Assembly (NCBI RefSeq): GCF_019396385.1
Contig: NZ_JAHKRN010000021.1
Coordinates: 79,241 to 143,240, forward strand
Origin: Nonomuraea harbinensis
GTDB taxonomy: Bacteria; Actinomycetota; Actinomycetes; Streptosporangiales; Streptosporangiaceae
DNA length: 64,000 nucleotides
Reading direction: 5' to 3'
The position numbers and the translations under genes are program-made. The notes beneath the pieces are model-generated. The model ran no database searches and was not told the DNA's origin. It saw only the letters and a program-made list of their open reading frames with translations. Positions 1-7,695 of this stretch are shown here, piece by piece (within the stretch, counting starts at the first letter, position 1; every line of letters starts with the position of its first letter).

Positions 1-100
1 CGTCGGCGGTGATGCCGGCGTTCGCCGCCATGGCGGGAGCGGCGATCAGCGCGAGAGCGGTCGTCACCAGTGCGGCCAGCGTCAGCCTGAAACCCGTCAT
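1..100 (-). CDS. Secreted protein, N-terminal fragment cut by the window edge
   Basis: Only the first 33 codons are present. From the ATG at 100 the product begins MTGFRLTLAALVTTALAL and continues through a small-residue stretch to AMAANA, a typical Sec signal peptide with a likely cleavage after Ala-Met-Ala. The mature part lies outside the window, so no function can be given. It follows the alanyl-tRNA editing gene on the same strand after about 50 nt and may be the last gene of that unit. Confidence 0.55.
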   Translation of the reverse strand, partial: MTGFRLTLAALVTTALALIAAPAMAANAGITAD

Positions 101-148
101 GGCCGGTCATCGTATCGGGTCCGCCTGACACATCCGTAGGTGTCTGGA

Positions 149-895
149 TCAGTCGGAGATCGCGATGCGCAGCCGGCGGAAGCCGCGGCCCTTGCTCTCG
201 ACCTTGGTCACCTTGATGCGGCCGATCTGCTTGGTGGAGGCCACGTGGGTGCCGCCGTCGGCCTGGGTGTCGAGGCCGACGATGTCGACGATCCGCACGT
301 CGCGCACCTCCGGCGGCACCAGGTTGGTGGCGGTGCGGATGATGTCGGGGATCGCGAACGCCTCGTCACGCGGCAGCACCCGCACGTCGATGCGGCGGTC
401 GGCGAGGATCTCGGCGTTGCAGGCGTCCTCGACGGCCTCCTTGAAGCCGGGCGGCACCTCGGGCAGGTTGAAGTCCATCCGGGCGGTCAGCGGCTCCATG
501 TTGCCGCCGGTGACCGGGCAGCGGAAGTCGCGGAAGACCACCCCGCACAGCACGTGGAGGCCGGAGTGGGTGCGCATCAGCGCGGAGCGCCGCTCGTCCG
601 CCACGGCGGCGCGCACGACCGTGCCCACCGGCGGGATCGGGTCGCCCTCGGCGGGGATCAGCTGGAGGTCGTCGCCCTTGCGGACGCCGACGACGCGGGT
701 CTCGACGCCCTGCCAGATGAGCACGCCGTGGTCGGCGGGCTGGCCGCCCCCGCCGGGGTAGAAGGCCGACCTGTTGACCACGATGCCCTCGGGGGTCGCG
801 TCGAGGACCACGGCCTCGAAGTCGCGCAGGCTCTGGTCGGAGAGTTCGAGGCGCTCGGTGCGCCCGTGCAGCTCGGTGGTCATGCCGCGCGTCAC
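149..895 (-). CDS. Alanyl-tRNA editing protein (AlaX-type, free-standing)
   Basis: Likely trans-editing enzyme that removes serine or glycine mischarged onto tRNA-Ala. The 248-residue product has the AlaRS editing fold: an N-terminal beta region with YPGGGGQPAD (about residues 46-55), the zinc motif HSGLH (His110, His114) and a C-terminal DGGTHV block (His217). Canonical AlaRS editing domains have Cys-Gly-Gly-Thr-His here; this protein has Asp213 in place of the Cys, so the metal site may differ. The GTG start at 895 overlaps the DUF2516 stop in a GTGA junction, implying translational coupling. It could instead start at the ATG at 883. Confidence 0.88.
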   Translation of the reverse strand: MTRGMTTELHGRTERLELSDQSLRDFEAVVLDATPEGIVVNRSAFYPGGGGQPADHGVLIWQGVETRVVGVRKGDDLQLIPAEGDPIPPVGTVVRAAVADERRSALMRTHSGLHVLCGVVFRDFRCPVTGGNMEPLTARMDFNLPEVPPGFKEAVEDACNAEILADRRIDVRVLPRDEAFAIPDIIRTATNLVPPEVRDVRIVDIVGLDTQADGGTHVASTKQIGRIKVTKVESKGRGFRRLRIAISD

Positions 896-1260
896 CAGGG
901 GCCGTAGGGGCCGCTGTTGCCGCCGCGCCCGCCCATGCCCTTCACCGCGGGCTTGACGTCCACGATGTAGATGGCGGCGGCGATCACCGCGGCGATGGAG
1001 AACAGCCCCAGCCCGATGCCCAGGAAGGCACGGCCTCCGATGACCAGGAAGTTGATCACGTACGAGTAGGCGCCGGCGGCCGAGAACAGCGTGGCCAGGA
1101 TCAGGATGATCAGCCAGATGTTCTTCTGCAGCTTGCCCGCCGAGACGAACGCGTCGGCCGGCACCCGGAGCGCATGCACCAGCGCGTATCCCGACATGCC
1201 CAGAACGATCAGGGACAGCACCGAGAAGAGGAGGTTGAAGACCAGGTTGATGAATTGCAT
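892..1260 (-). CDS. DUF2516 family small membrane protein
   Basis: A 122-residue integral membrane protein with about three hydrophobic helices (residues 4-24, 43-65 and 72-96) and a Gly-rich tail ending SGPYGPW. It matches the DUF2516 family of actinobacteria; no biochemical role is known to me. The ATG at 1260 is preferred over an in-frame start at 1278 because GGGAG lies 7 nt upstream. In Mycobacterium tuberculosis the same order, HTH regulator-hbhA-small membrane protein (Rv0474-0476), is conserved, which supports the assignment. Confidence 0.8.
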   Translation of the reverse strand: MQFINLVFNLLFSVLSLIVLGMSGYALVHALRVPADAFVSAGKLQKNIWLIILILATLFSAAGAYSYVINFLVIGGRAFLGIGLGLFSIAAVIAAAIYIVDVKPAVKGMGGRGGNSGPYGPW

Positions 1261-1353
1261 GTGTTGGCTCCCGCCCAATGCCGCGATGAGTCGGGCTTCA
1301 GCCTAATGGCCGCCCGTGTTCCACGGGCACCGCTCGAGCGCCGGAAACGCGCG

Positions 1354-1383
1354 GAAGCCCGCCTCCGCGAGGAGACGGGCTTC
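1354..1383 (-). terminator. Hairpin after the HbhA-like gene
   Basis: Eight-base arms GAAGCCCG and CGGGCTTC enclose a smaller CCTC/GAGG stem. It lies 11 nt past the HbhA-like stop, before the DUF2516 gene. There is no clear U tract, so it may attenuate rather than end transcription. Confidence 0.45.
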
Positions 1384-1393
1384 GCCGGGTGGG

Positions 1394-1855
1394 TCAGGCC
1401 TTGGCCTTGGTGGTGCGGGTCTTCTTGACCGGCTGGGCGACCGGCGGCTCGGCGGCCTCCGACATCTCCTCCAGCTCAAGGGCGGCCTCGCCGCTGGTCT
1501 TGCTGACGACCTTGCGGCCGCGGACCGCGAACTCCTCGTAGACCTTGACGGCGCGGTTGGTGAACTCGTCGGCGTACTCACGGGCCTTCTCCGGGAGCTC
1601 CTTGGCGATGCCCTCGGCCTTGCCGGCGTACTCGCGGGCCCTCTCCGGGAGATCCTTCGCGATGTCCTCGGCCTTGCCGGCGTAGGCGCGCGCCCTCTCG
1701 GGGAGCTCCCTGGTCAGCTCCGCGCGGCGCGACTGCAGCTTCTGCAGCCGCTCGGGCAGCTCGCGCAGCTTCTCCACGGCGTAGTCGCCGGCCCCCGCGA
1801 CCGCGTAGAACGGCTTGGTGTCGGCGAGTTTCTTCACTTCGGTGGCGAGCGTCAT
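1394..1855 (-). CDS. HbhA-like Lys/Ala-rich surface or cytoskeletal protein
   Basis: The 153-residue product is almost all helix. It carries three tandem copies of a unit like ELPERAREYAGKAEDIAK (about residues 50-100) and a basic, Pro/Ala/Lys C-terminus ending KKTRTTKAKA. This resembles mycobacterial heparin-binding hemagglutinin HbhA, whose lysine-rich tail binds glycosaminoglycans, though here the tail is short and adhesion is only an inference. An alternative is an apolipoprotein-like or filament-forming envelope protein. It starts 6 nt after the XRE regulator gene and is probably co-transcribed with it. Confidence 0.72.
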   Translation of the reverse strand: MTLATEVKKLADTKPFYAVAGAGDYAVEKLRELPERLQKLQSRRAELTRELPERARAYAGKAEDIAKDLPERAREYAGKAEGIAKELPEKAREYADEFTNRAVKVYEEFAVRGRKVVSKTSGEAALELEEMSEAAEPPVAQPVKKTRTTKAKA

Positions 1856-1861
1856 GATGGG

Positions 1862-2356
1862 TTAACCTTCCTTCGTTTCCTGGTTGACGGGGCCGTTGCC
1901 GTTGCCCGCCGCGTAGGGCTCAAGTGCGGCGAGGAGTTCGGGCGGCAGCGGCTGTTCGTCGTCCGGTGCGGAGGCGGGCCGGGGGTGGGCGTTCTGGGAG
2001 GTCTGCTCGTCCCCGGCCGGTCCTTCCTTCCGGAACGACTCGTAGATGTCGATCAGCACCTGGCGCTGCCGCTCGGTGATGTGCGGATCTTCGCGGATCG
2101 CCGTGATGACGTCGCTGGGAGGTTCGTGATCCTCGATGAGACCGGCCTGCACATAGAGCACCTGCGACGAGATGCGCAGGCCCTTGGCGATCTGGTTGAG
2201 GATCTCCGCACTCGGCTTGCGGAGGCCGCGCTCGATCTGGCTCAGGTAGGGATTGGACACCCCCGCCGCGGCAGCCAGCTGGCGCAGCGAGATCTTCGCC
2301 TGCTGCCGCTGCTCGCGGATGTATTCGCCGATCGAGCCGACTTTGGGAAGTGCCAT
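1862..2356 (-). CDS. XRE-family transcriptional regulator
   Basis: A 164-residue DNA-binding protein. The HTH_XRE domain occupies about residues 8-65, with SLRQLAAAAGVSNPYLSQIE as helices 2 and 3 and RGLRKPSAEILNQIAKGL following. The C-terminal half is acidic and Pro-rich with no recognised domain. It is the likely counterpart of Rv0474, next to hbhA in mycobacteria, and may control the HbhA-like gene downstream. The ATG at 2356 is chosen over an in-frame start at 2413 because the HTH alignment begins there and a promoter ends 6 nt upstream. Confidence 0.85.
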   Translation of the reverse strand: MALPKVGSIGEYIREQRQQAKISLRQLAAAAGVSNPYLSQIERGLRKPSAEILNQIAKGLRISSQVLYVQAGLIEDHEPPSDVITAIREDPHITERQRQVLIDIYESFRKEGPAGDEQTSQNAHPRPASAPDDEQPLPPELLAALEPYAAGNGNGPVNQETKEG

Positions 2357-2362
2357 ACCTCG

Positions 2363-2391
2363 ATTATGCCGCCCGTTGCTTGCAGTTGCAA
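2363..2391 (-). promoter_or_regulatory. Leaderless-type promoter of the XRE gene
   Basis: On the minus strand TTGCAA (2386-2391) and CATAAT (2363-2368) are separated by 17 nt, and CATAAT ends 6 nt before the ATG. That spacing places the transcript start at or next to the start codon, as in actinobacterial leaderless mRNAs. A GAGG touches the ATG but is too close to act as a normal ribosome site. Confidence 0.5.
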
Positions 2392-2416
2392 ACGAACTGG
2401 TTAACACCTGCAAGCG

Positions 2417-3322
2417 CTAGAGCTGGATAATCCACAGGAACGGGGTCGATGTGACCAACGTCACGGACAGCGCGACGATGCCCGCCCGGGCCCTGCGCGG
2501 CAGCTCGGGAGCGGGCTTGATCAGGCGGTCGACCCTGGCCATGACGTTGCTGGCGTGCAGGCCCAGCATCCCGCTGGGGGCCGGCATGGCGCCCGCGGTG
2601 CCGAACCGCAGCAGGGCCGTGGCCAGCCGGCGCGGCGAGCAGTAACGGCGGGCCCGGTCGTCGGCCGCCATCTCGATGAGCAGCTCCACCTGCTCCTGCG
2701 CCTCGCACACCACCTTCGACCAGGGCAACGCCCTGCGCAGCGCGGCGAACGGCAACAGCACCAGATCGTGGCGCTCGCGTACGTGGGCCGCCTCGTGCGC
2801 CAGCACGGCGGCGAGCTCGTCGCGCGACCACAGCCGCAGCGCGCCCTCGCTCACCACCACCTGGGAGCGCAACCCCGGCACGCAGTACGCCGCCGCGCCG
2901 GGGTGGTCGAGCACCCGCACGCCCGGCACGCCGGGGTCGTCGCGGGAGATCAGCGCGAGCAGCGTGCGGTGGCGCCTGCGGGCGCGCAGCGCGTGCACCC
3001 CCGCCGAGATCAGCACCACGACCAGCACGGTCAGCGAGGTGAGGCCGGCGATCATGGCGAGCACGTGCAGCGGGTCCCACGCCGTGCCGGGCGCCTCGCC
3101 CTGGACGAACGCGACCAGGCCGGGCAGCACGCCTATGCCGTAGGGCTGCACCCCGAAGGCGAGCATGGCCCCGGTGGTGGCCAGCCCCCACGCCACGCCC
3201 AGCGACTGCCACAGGATGATGGCCAGCCGGGGCGCGCGGTAGGTCCAGCGAGCGGTGGTGAGACGCCAGGAGCCGATCGCGCACGCCGTGGCGAGCGCGG
3301 CCAGCACCGCTGCCGTGATCAC
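2417..3322 (-). CDS. M56-family (BlaR1-like) membrane metallopeptidase
   Basis: A 301-residue zinc peptidase with four probable membrane helices (near 1-20, 35-55, 80-105 and the C-terminal 280-300) and the catalytic motif VLAHEAAHVRERHD (HExxH, about residue 175). Family members cleave a partner BlaI/MecI repressor or other envelope proteins when a signal is sensed. There is no penicillin-binding sensor domain, so the inducer is unknown. The GTG start at 3322 overlaps the repressor stop by 4 nt (GTGA), the usual blaI-blaR1-type coupling. Confidence 0.88.
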   Translation of the reverse strand: MITAAVLAALATACAIGSWRLTTARWTYRAPRLAIILWQSLGVAWGLATTGAMLAFGVQPYGIGVLPGLVAFVQGEAPGTAWDPLHVLAMIAGLTSLTVLVVVLISAGVHALRARRRHRTLLALISRDDPGVPGVRVLDHPGAAAYCVPGLRSQVVVSEGALRLWSRDELAAVLAHEAAHVRERHDLVLLPFAALRRALPWSKVVCEAQEQVELLIEMAADDRARRYCSPRRLATALLRFGTAGAMPAPSGMLGLHASNVMARVDRLIKPAPELPRRARAGIVALSVTLVTSTPFLWIIQL

Positions 3323-3675
3323 TCTTCCTCCAGCTCCGTAAGGGCTCTGCGCAGGATCTCCGCCTCGTCTCCGGAGACGGCCTGGGCGAAACGGGTCAGG
3401 GCGGCGGAACGGTCGCCCGTCATGTCGAGAGCTCCAAGCATAAGCTCGGCGATGTAGCTGTCGCGGCTTTCCGCGGGTTCGTAGCGCCAGGCACGCCCGT
3501 CACGGGTGCGCCGGAGGAAGCCTTTGCGGGTGAGGCGGTCGAGAACGGTCATGACCGTGGTCGGCGCCAGGTCACGGTCGGCGATGAGACGGCCGACCTC
3601 GCGGGCGGTCAGCGGGATGCTCTCCACCCACAAAATATCCATGATGCTGCGTTCAAGCTCGCCAAGACCCTTCAC
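3319..3675 (-). CDS. BlaI/MecI/CopY-family repressor
   Basis: A 118-residue winged-helix repressor. Recognisable parts are MDILWVESIPLTAREV (helix 1-2), APTTVMTVLDRLTRKGFL (recognition helix and wing) and a C-terminal dimerisation region. It most likely represses itself and the coupled M56 peptidase gene until the peptidase inactivates it. The GTG at 3675 gives the family's usual N-terminus (MKGLGELERSIMD); an open frame continues to 3987 but upstream residues do not look like the family and would overlap the divergent macrodomain gene. Confidence 0.86.
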   Translation of the reverse strand: MKGLGELERSIMDILWVESIPLTAREVGRLIADRDLAPTTVMTVLDRLTRKGFLRRTRDGRAWRYEPAESRDSYIAELMLGALDMTGDRSAALTRFAQAVSGDEAEILRRALTELEEE

Positions 3676-3685
3676 ACGCTCCAGC

Positions 3686-3695
3686 GTAGTACTAC
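3686..3695. promoter_or_regulatory. Candidate BlaI-type operator
   Basis: The perfect palindrome GTAGTACTAC lies 10 nt upstream of the repressor start and 34 nt before the divergent macrodomain gene. TAGTA/TACTA-type palindromes are typical of BlaI-family operators. Binding is inferred. Confidence 0.45.
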
Positions 3696-3729
3696 ACGGC
3701 GTCGAGCAGCCATCCGGGATCCTGGTGAG

Positions 3730-4251
3730 ATGGATATCACGCTGGTACAGGGAGATATCACCAAACAGGAAGTGGACGCGATCGTGAACGCGGCCAACTC
3801 CTCTCTCATGGGCGGCGGCGGGGTGGACGGGGCGATCCACCGGAACGGCGGGCCCGAGATCATCGAGGAGTGCCGGAGGCTGCGCGCCTCCCAGTACGGG
3901 CGCGGCCTGCCGACCGGCGAAGCGGTCGCCACCACCGCCGGGCGGCTGCCCGCGCGCTGGGTGATCCACACGGTCGGGCCCGTGCACTCGCCGTTCGAGG
4001 ACCGTTCCGAGCTGCTGGCCTCGTGCTACCGGGAGTCGCTGCGGGTGGCCGGGTCGCTGGGCGCCGAGTCGGTGGCGTTCCCGGCGATCGGCACCGGCAT
4101 CTTCGGCTGGCCGCTCGCCGACGGCGCCCGCGTCGCGATCGACGCCGTGCGCACCTCGCTGGCGTCGGCGGTGTCGGTGGCGTCGGTGGCGGAGGTGCGG
4201 TTCGTGCTGTTCGAGGCGACCGCGTACGCCACCTTCGAAGCGGCGCTGTGA
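3730..4251 (+). CDS. Macrodomain protein, probable O-acetyl-ADP-ribose deacetylase
   Basis: A 173-residue single macrodomain. Diagnostic motifs are GDITKQEVDAIVNAANSSL near residues 8-26, GGGGVDGAIH (about 28-37) for the ribose-phosphate loop, and PAIGTGIFGWP (about 119-129). This pattern is that of MacroD/YmdB hydrolases, which bind ADP-ribose and remove acetyl or ADP-ribosyl groups. It is transcribed away from the BlaI-type repressor and may share its operator. It is convergent with the methyltransferase gene, with 3 nt between them. Confidence 0.92.
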   Translation: MDITLVQGDITKQEVDAIVNAANSSLMGGGGVDGAIHRNGGPEIIEECRRLRASQYGRGLPTGEAVATTAGRLPARWVIHTVGPVHSPFEDRSELLASCYRESLRVAGSLGAESVAFPAIGTGIFGWPLADGARVAIDAVRTSLASAVSVASVAEVRFVLFEATAYATFEAAL

Positions 4252-4254
4252 CCG

Positions 4255-5058
4255 TCACGCGTCCCGGACGTCCGGCGCCACCGCCGGCCAGGGCACGGTG
4301 AGCTCGCCGAGGCGCCAGCGGGCGCGGCCGCCGAGCGGCGGGTGACAGGGGATCGGCCAGGTGGCCGCGAGGGTCCGCGCCGCGGCGATCCAGCGCTGGC
4401 GCGCGCCGTGCGAGCTGTACGGGGCGCTGACCGCCCACGCGTGGTCCCAGTCGCGCAGGAACGCGTGGATCCGCTCCCCGGGCACGTTGCGGTGGATGAG
4501 CGTCTTCGGCAGCCGGTCGGCCAGGTCCGAAGGCCGCTCGAACGCGTCGAACCGGGCCGAGAACGTCAGCGTCCGCGGGCCCGACGCGTCCAGTCCCACC
4601 CACACCGCCCGGTGCCCCACCTCCGAGCAGGTGCCCTCGACCAGCACGCCGCCGGGGGCCAGCCTCTCCAGCAGCGCCCGCCAGTAGCGCCAGGCCTCCG
4701 CCTCCCCGTACTGGCGCAGCACGTTGAAGGCCCGCACCAGCACCGGCGGCCGGGCGACGGGCAGCTCGAAGCCGCCGAGCGCGAAGCTCAGCCCTTCCCG
4801 CTCGTACGGCTTGGCCGCCGCCACCCGGGCCGGGTCGATCTCGATCCCCACCACCTCGACGTCCGGCGCCACCCGCCGCAGCCGGGTGAACAGCTCCAGC
4901 GTCGTCACGTGCGAGGCCCCGTACCCCAGGTCCACCACGAGCGGCCTGGCGGTGGCGCGCAGCAGCCGGCCGTGGACGGCGGCGATCCACCGGTCGGCGC
5001 GCCGCAGCCGGTTGTGGCCGGTCGTGCCCCGGGTGATCGAGCCGACCGGTCTAGCCAC
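4255..5058 (-). CDS. Class I SAM-dependent methyltransferase
   Basis: A 267-residue protein with a Rossmann methyltransferase core: PLVVDLGYGASHVTTLELF (motif I, near 39-57), VVGIEIDP (motif II) and LERLAPGGVLVEGTC (motif post-II). The substrate cannot be told; the N-terminus GTTGHNRLRRADRW and the C-terminal tryptophan-rich stretch suggest a specific actinobacterial subfamily. The GTG start at 5058 overlaps the upstream SDR gene by 8 nt, so the two are probably translated together. Confidence 0.82.
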   Translation of the reverse strand: MARPVGSITRGTTGHNRLRRADRWIAAVHGRLLRATARPLVVDLGYGASHVTTLELFTRLRRVAPDVEVVGIEIDPARVAAAKPYEREGLSFALGGFELPVARPPVLVRAFNVLRQYGEAEAWRYWRALLERLAPGGVLVEGTCSEVGHRAVWVGLDASGPRTLTFSARFDAFERPSDLADRLPKTLIHRNVPGERIHAFLRDWDHAWAVSAPYSSHGARQRWIAAARTLAATWPIPCHPPLGGRARWRLGELTVPWPAVAPDVRDA

Positions 5059-5794
5059 TGACGCGGTGCACCTTGTGCTGGGCGGCCTGGGCGCGGGGGC
5101 GGATGACCAGGCGGTCGACGTTGACGTGCGCGGGCCGCGTCACGCACCAGGCGATCGCGTCGGCGACGTCGTCGGAGCTGAGCGGGTCGGGCACGCCCTC
5201 GTACACCTTGTCCGCCCGCTCGGCGTCGCCGCGGAACCGGGTCAGCGCGAACCCCTCAGAGCGCACCATGCCGGGCGCGATCTCCACGATCCGCACCGGC
5301 TGCCCGACCAGCTCCAGCCTGAGTGTCTCGGTCATGGACGTCTGCGCGTGCTTGGCCGCGCAGTAGCCGCCGCCTCCCTCGTACGAGACCAGCCCCGCCG
5401 TCGAGGTCAGCATCACCAGCACGCCGTCGCCCGAGCCGATCAGCTTCGGCAGCAGCGCCTGGGTGACGCGCAGCGAGCCGAGCACGTTGGTGTCGTACAT
5501 CCGCTGCCAGTCGTCCACCCGGCCTTCGGACACCGGCTCCAGCCCGAGCGCGCCGCCGGCGTTGTTGACCAGCACGTCGCAGCGATCCAGCGAGGCCGCC
5601 AGCTCGTCCACCGACTCCTGGGAGGTAACGTCGAGCGTCACCGGAGTGACGCCGGGCACCTCGGCCGCCAGCTTCTCCAGCCGGTCGCGCCGCCTGGCTC
5701 CGGCCACCACGTGGTAGCCCTCGGCGGCCAGCCGCCGCGCTGTCGCCTCGCCGATGCCACTGCTCGCGCCGGTCACCACAGCCGTTCTCTTCAT
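5051..5794 (-). CDS. Short-chain dehydrogenase/reductase
   Basis: A 247-residue classical SDR. It has the NAD(P)-binding TGASSGIG (about 9-16), the structural NNAG motif, the catalytic Ser and YxxxK (YCAAK, near residue 140), and a C-terminus ending QHKVHRVSG. An Arg-rich segment (GARRRDR) after beta 2 hints at NADP preference. The substrate is unknown. The ATG at 5794 begins MKRTAVVTGAS, as expected for the fold; the open frame continues upstream without family resemblance. Confidence 0.87.
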   Translation of the reverse strand: MKRTAVVTGASSGIGEATARRLAAEGYHVVAGARRRDRLEKLAAEVPGVTPVTLDVTSQESVDELAASLDRCDVLVNNAGGALGLEPVSEGRVDDWQRMYDTNVLGSLRVTQALLPKLIGSGDGVLVMLTSTAGLVSYEGGGGYCAAKHAQTSMTETLRLELVGQPVRIVEIAPGMVRSEGFALTRFRGDAERADKVYEGVPDPLSSDDVADAIAWCVTRPAHVNVDRLVIRPRAQAAQHKVHRVSG

Positions 5795-5899
5795 GCGCCA
5801 CATCCTGCCAGGCCGCCGTTCGGGGACCCCCACTGTGACGCCTTGTCGGGAATGTCGAAAAAATCTGGACAGTTGTAAGTCACTTGGAGGTGATGTCGG

Positions 5900-7177
5900 G
5901 TGAGGCGACGACGGGTCAACCGGGTCGCGACGATCAGCATGCACACGTCACCGCTCGACCAGCCCGGTACGGGCGACGCCGGCGGCATGAACGTGTACAT
6001 CGTCGAATCCGCCAAACGGCTGGCTCAATCGGGCGTGGAGGTGGACATCTTCACCCGCGCCACGGCCCGCGACCTGCCACCGGTCGCCGAACTGGCGCCC
6101 GGTGTCCTGGTCCGTCACCTGACCGCCGGACCGTACGAGGAGATGGACCGGGCCGACCTGCCCGGCCAGATGTGCGCGTTCCTGTCCGAGGTGCTGCGCA
6201 TCGAGGCCATGTACGAGCCCGGCCACTACGACGTGATCCACTCCCACTACTGGCTGTCCGGCCAGGTCGGCTGGCTCGCCAAGGAACGCTGGGGCGTCCC
6301 GCTCGTGCACACCATGCACACCATGGCCAAGGTCAAGAACCGGCTCCTCGCCGAGGGCGACCGGCCCGAGCCGCAGGCCCGCGTCGTCGGCGAGGAACAG
6401 GTCGTGCAGATCGCCGACCGCCTCGTGGCCAACACCGCCGACGAGGCGCACGAACTCATCGACCTGTACGGGGCCGCCGAACAGCGCGTCGCCGTCGTCA
6501 ACCCCGGCGTCAACCTGACCGTCTTCCAGCCCGCCTCACAGGGCGCCGCCCGGCAGCGGCTCGGCCTGCCGCAGGGCGCGCGCGTCCTGCTGTTCGTCGG
6601 CCGCATCCAGCCGCTCAAGGCCCCCGACGTGCTGCTGCGCGCCGCCTCCCGCATGCTCATCGACGACCCGTCACTGCGCGGCCGCCTCGTCGTCGCCTGC
6701 GTCGGCGGACCCTCCGGCAACGGCCTGGCCAGGCCGTCCATCCTCACCGAACTCGCCACCGAACTCGGCCTCGCCGACACCGTCCGGCTCGTGCCGCCGG
6801 CGCCGCAGCACGAGCTCGCCGACTGGTACCGCGCCTCCGACCTCACCGTCGTCCCCTCCCACAGCGAGTCCTTCGGCCTCGTCGCCCTGGAGTCCCAGGC
6901 CTGCGGCACCCCCGTGGTCGCCGCCGCCGTCGGCGGGCTGCGCACCGCCGTCCGCGACGGCGTCTCCGGGCTCCTCGTCGACGGGCACGACCCGCACGAC
7001 TGGGCGCAGGCCATCGGCGGCCTCCTCACCGACCCGGCCCGCCTCGCCGCCCTCTCCGCGGGGGCGCGCGAGCACGCCGCCGCCTTCGGCTGGCAGGCCA
7101 CCTCCGCACGCCTCATGGACGTGTACGCGCAAGCCGTCGCCCACCTGCACCGGCAGCCGGTGGCGGTGAACTCGTAG
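5900..7177 (+). CDS. mshA: D-inositol-3-phosphate glycosyltransferase (mycothiol biosynthesis)
   Basis: A 425-residue GT4 enzyme that transfers GlcNAc from UDP-GlcNAc to 1L-myo-inositol-1-phosphate, the first step of mycothiol synthesis. Strong MshA marks are PLDQPGTGDAGGMNVY near residue 18, HSHYWLSGQVG, GRIQPLKAPDVLLRAA and the EX7E-type SESFGLVALESQACGTPVV. The GTG at 5900 has GGAGG 9 nt upstream. It heads the conserved actinobacterial order mshA-ybjN-gpmA, the same as Rv0486-0489 in M. tuberculosis. Confidence 0.96.
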   Translation: MRRRRVNRVATISMHTSPLDQPGTGDAGGMNVYIVESAKRLAQSGVEVDIFTRATARDLPPVAELAPGVLVRHLTAGPYEEMDRADLPGQMCAFLSEVLRIEAMYEPGHYDVIHSHYWLSGQVGWLAKERWGVPLVHTMHTMAKVKNRLLAEGDRPEPQARVVGEEQVVQIADRLVANTADEAHELIDLYGAAEQRVAVVNPGVNLTVFQPASQGAARQRLGLPQGARVLLFVGRIQPLKAPDVLLRAASRMLIDDPSLRGRLVVACVGGPSGNGLARPSILTELATELGLADTVRLVPPAPQHELADWYRASDLTVVPSHSESFGLVALESQACGTPVVAAAVGGLRTAVRDGVSGLLVDGHDPHDWAQAIGGLLTDPARLAALSAGAREHAAAFGWQATSARLMDVYAQAVAHLHRQPVAVNS

Positions 7178-7187
7178 GCTGTAGCGC

Positions 7188-7670
7188 ATGCGCGACCTCA
7201 TCGAAGCCGCGCTCAAGGCCGCGGACGTCGAACACGACGAGCCGCGGCCGGGAGCGTTCCTCGCCAAGCTGCCGGGCCGGCACAAACTCGCCACCATGAC
7301 CTGGCTGATCGTCGGCGAACGGGTCCTGCACATCGAGGCGTTCTTCTGCCGCCAGCCCGACGAGAACCACGCCGAGTTCTACAAATGGCTGCTCGCCAGG
7401 AACGGCTCCATGTACGGCGTCCACTTCTCCGTCGACCCCGTCGGCGACGTCTACCTGGTCGGCCGCATGCCCCTCACCGCCGTCACCGAGGAGGAGATCG
7501 ACCGCATCCTCGGCTGCGTGCTCACCTACTCCGACGAGTCGTTCGACCGCGCCCTGGAGATCGGCTTCGCCTCCTCCATCAGGCGCGAGTGGGAATGGCG
7601 CAAGAAACGCGGCGAATCGCTCGCCAACCTGCAGGCTTTCGCCCGCTTCGCGGACCCGGAGCGCTCCTGA
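7188..7670 (+). CDS. YbjN domain-containing protein
   Basis: A 160-residue cytosolic protein matching the YbjN family, a fold shared with type III secretion chaperones. Visible conserved parts are KLATMTWLIVGERVLHIEAF and FYKWLLARNGSMYGVHFSVD. Its precise role is not known; family members are linked to stress responses. It begins 10 nt after mshA and precedes gpmA, an order kept across actinobacteria, so it is likely co-expressed with mshA. Confidence 0.85.
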   Translation: MRDLIEAALKAADVEHDEPRPGAFLAKLPGRHKLATMTWLIVGERVLHIEAFFCRQPDENHAEFYKWLLARNGSMYGVHFSVDPVGDVYLVGRMPLTAVTEEEIDRILGCVLTYSDESFDRALEIGFASSIRREWEWRKKRGESLANLQAFARFADPERS

Positions 7671-7695
7671 ACCAGGCCGCCCTAGGATGGGGCGC

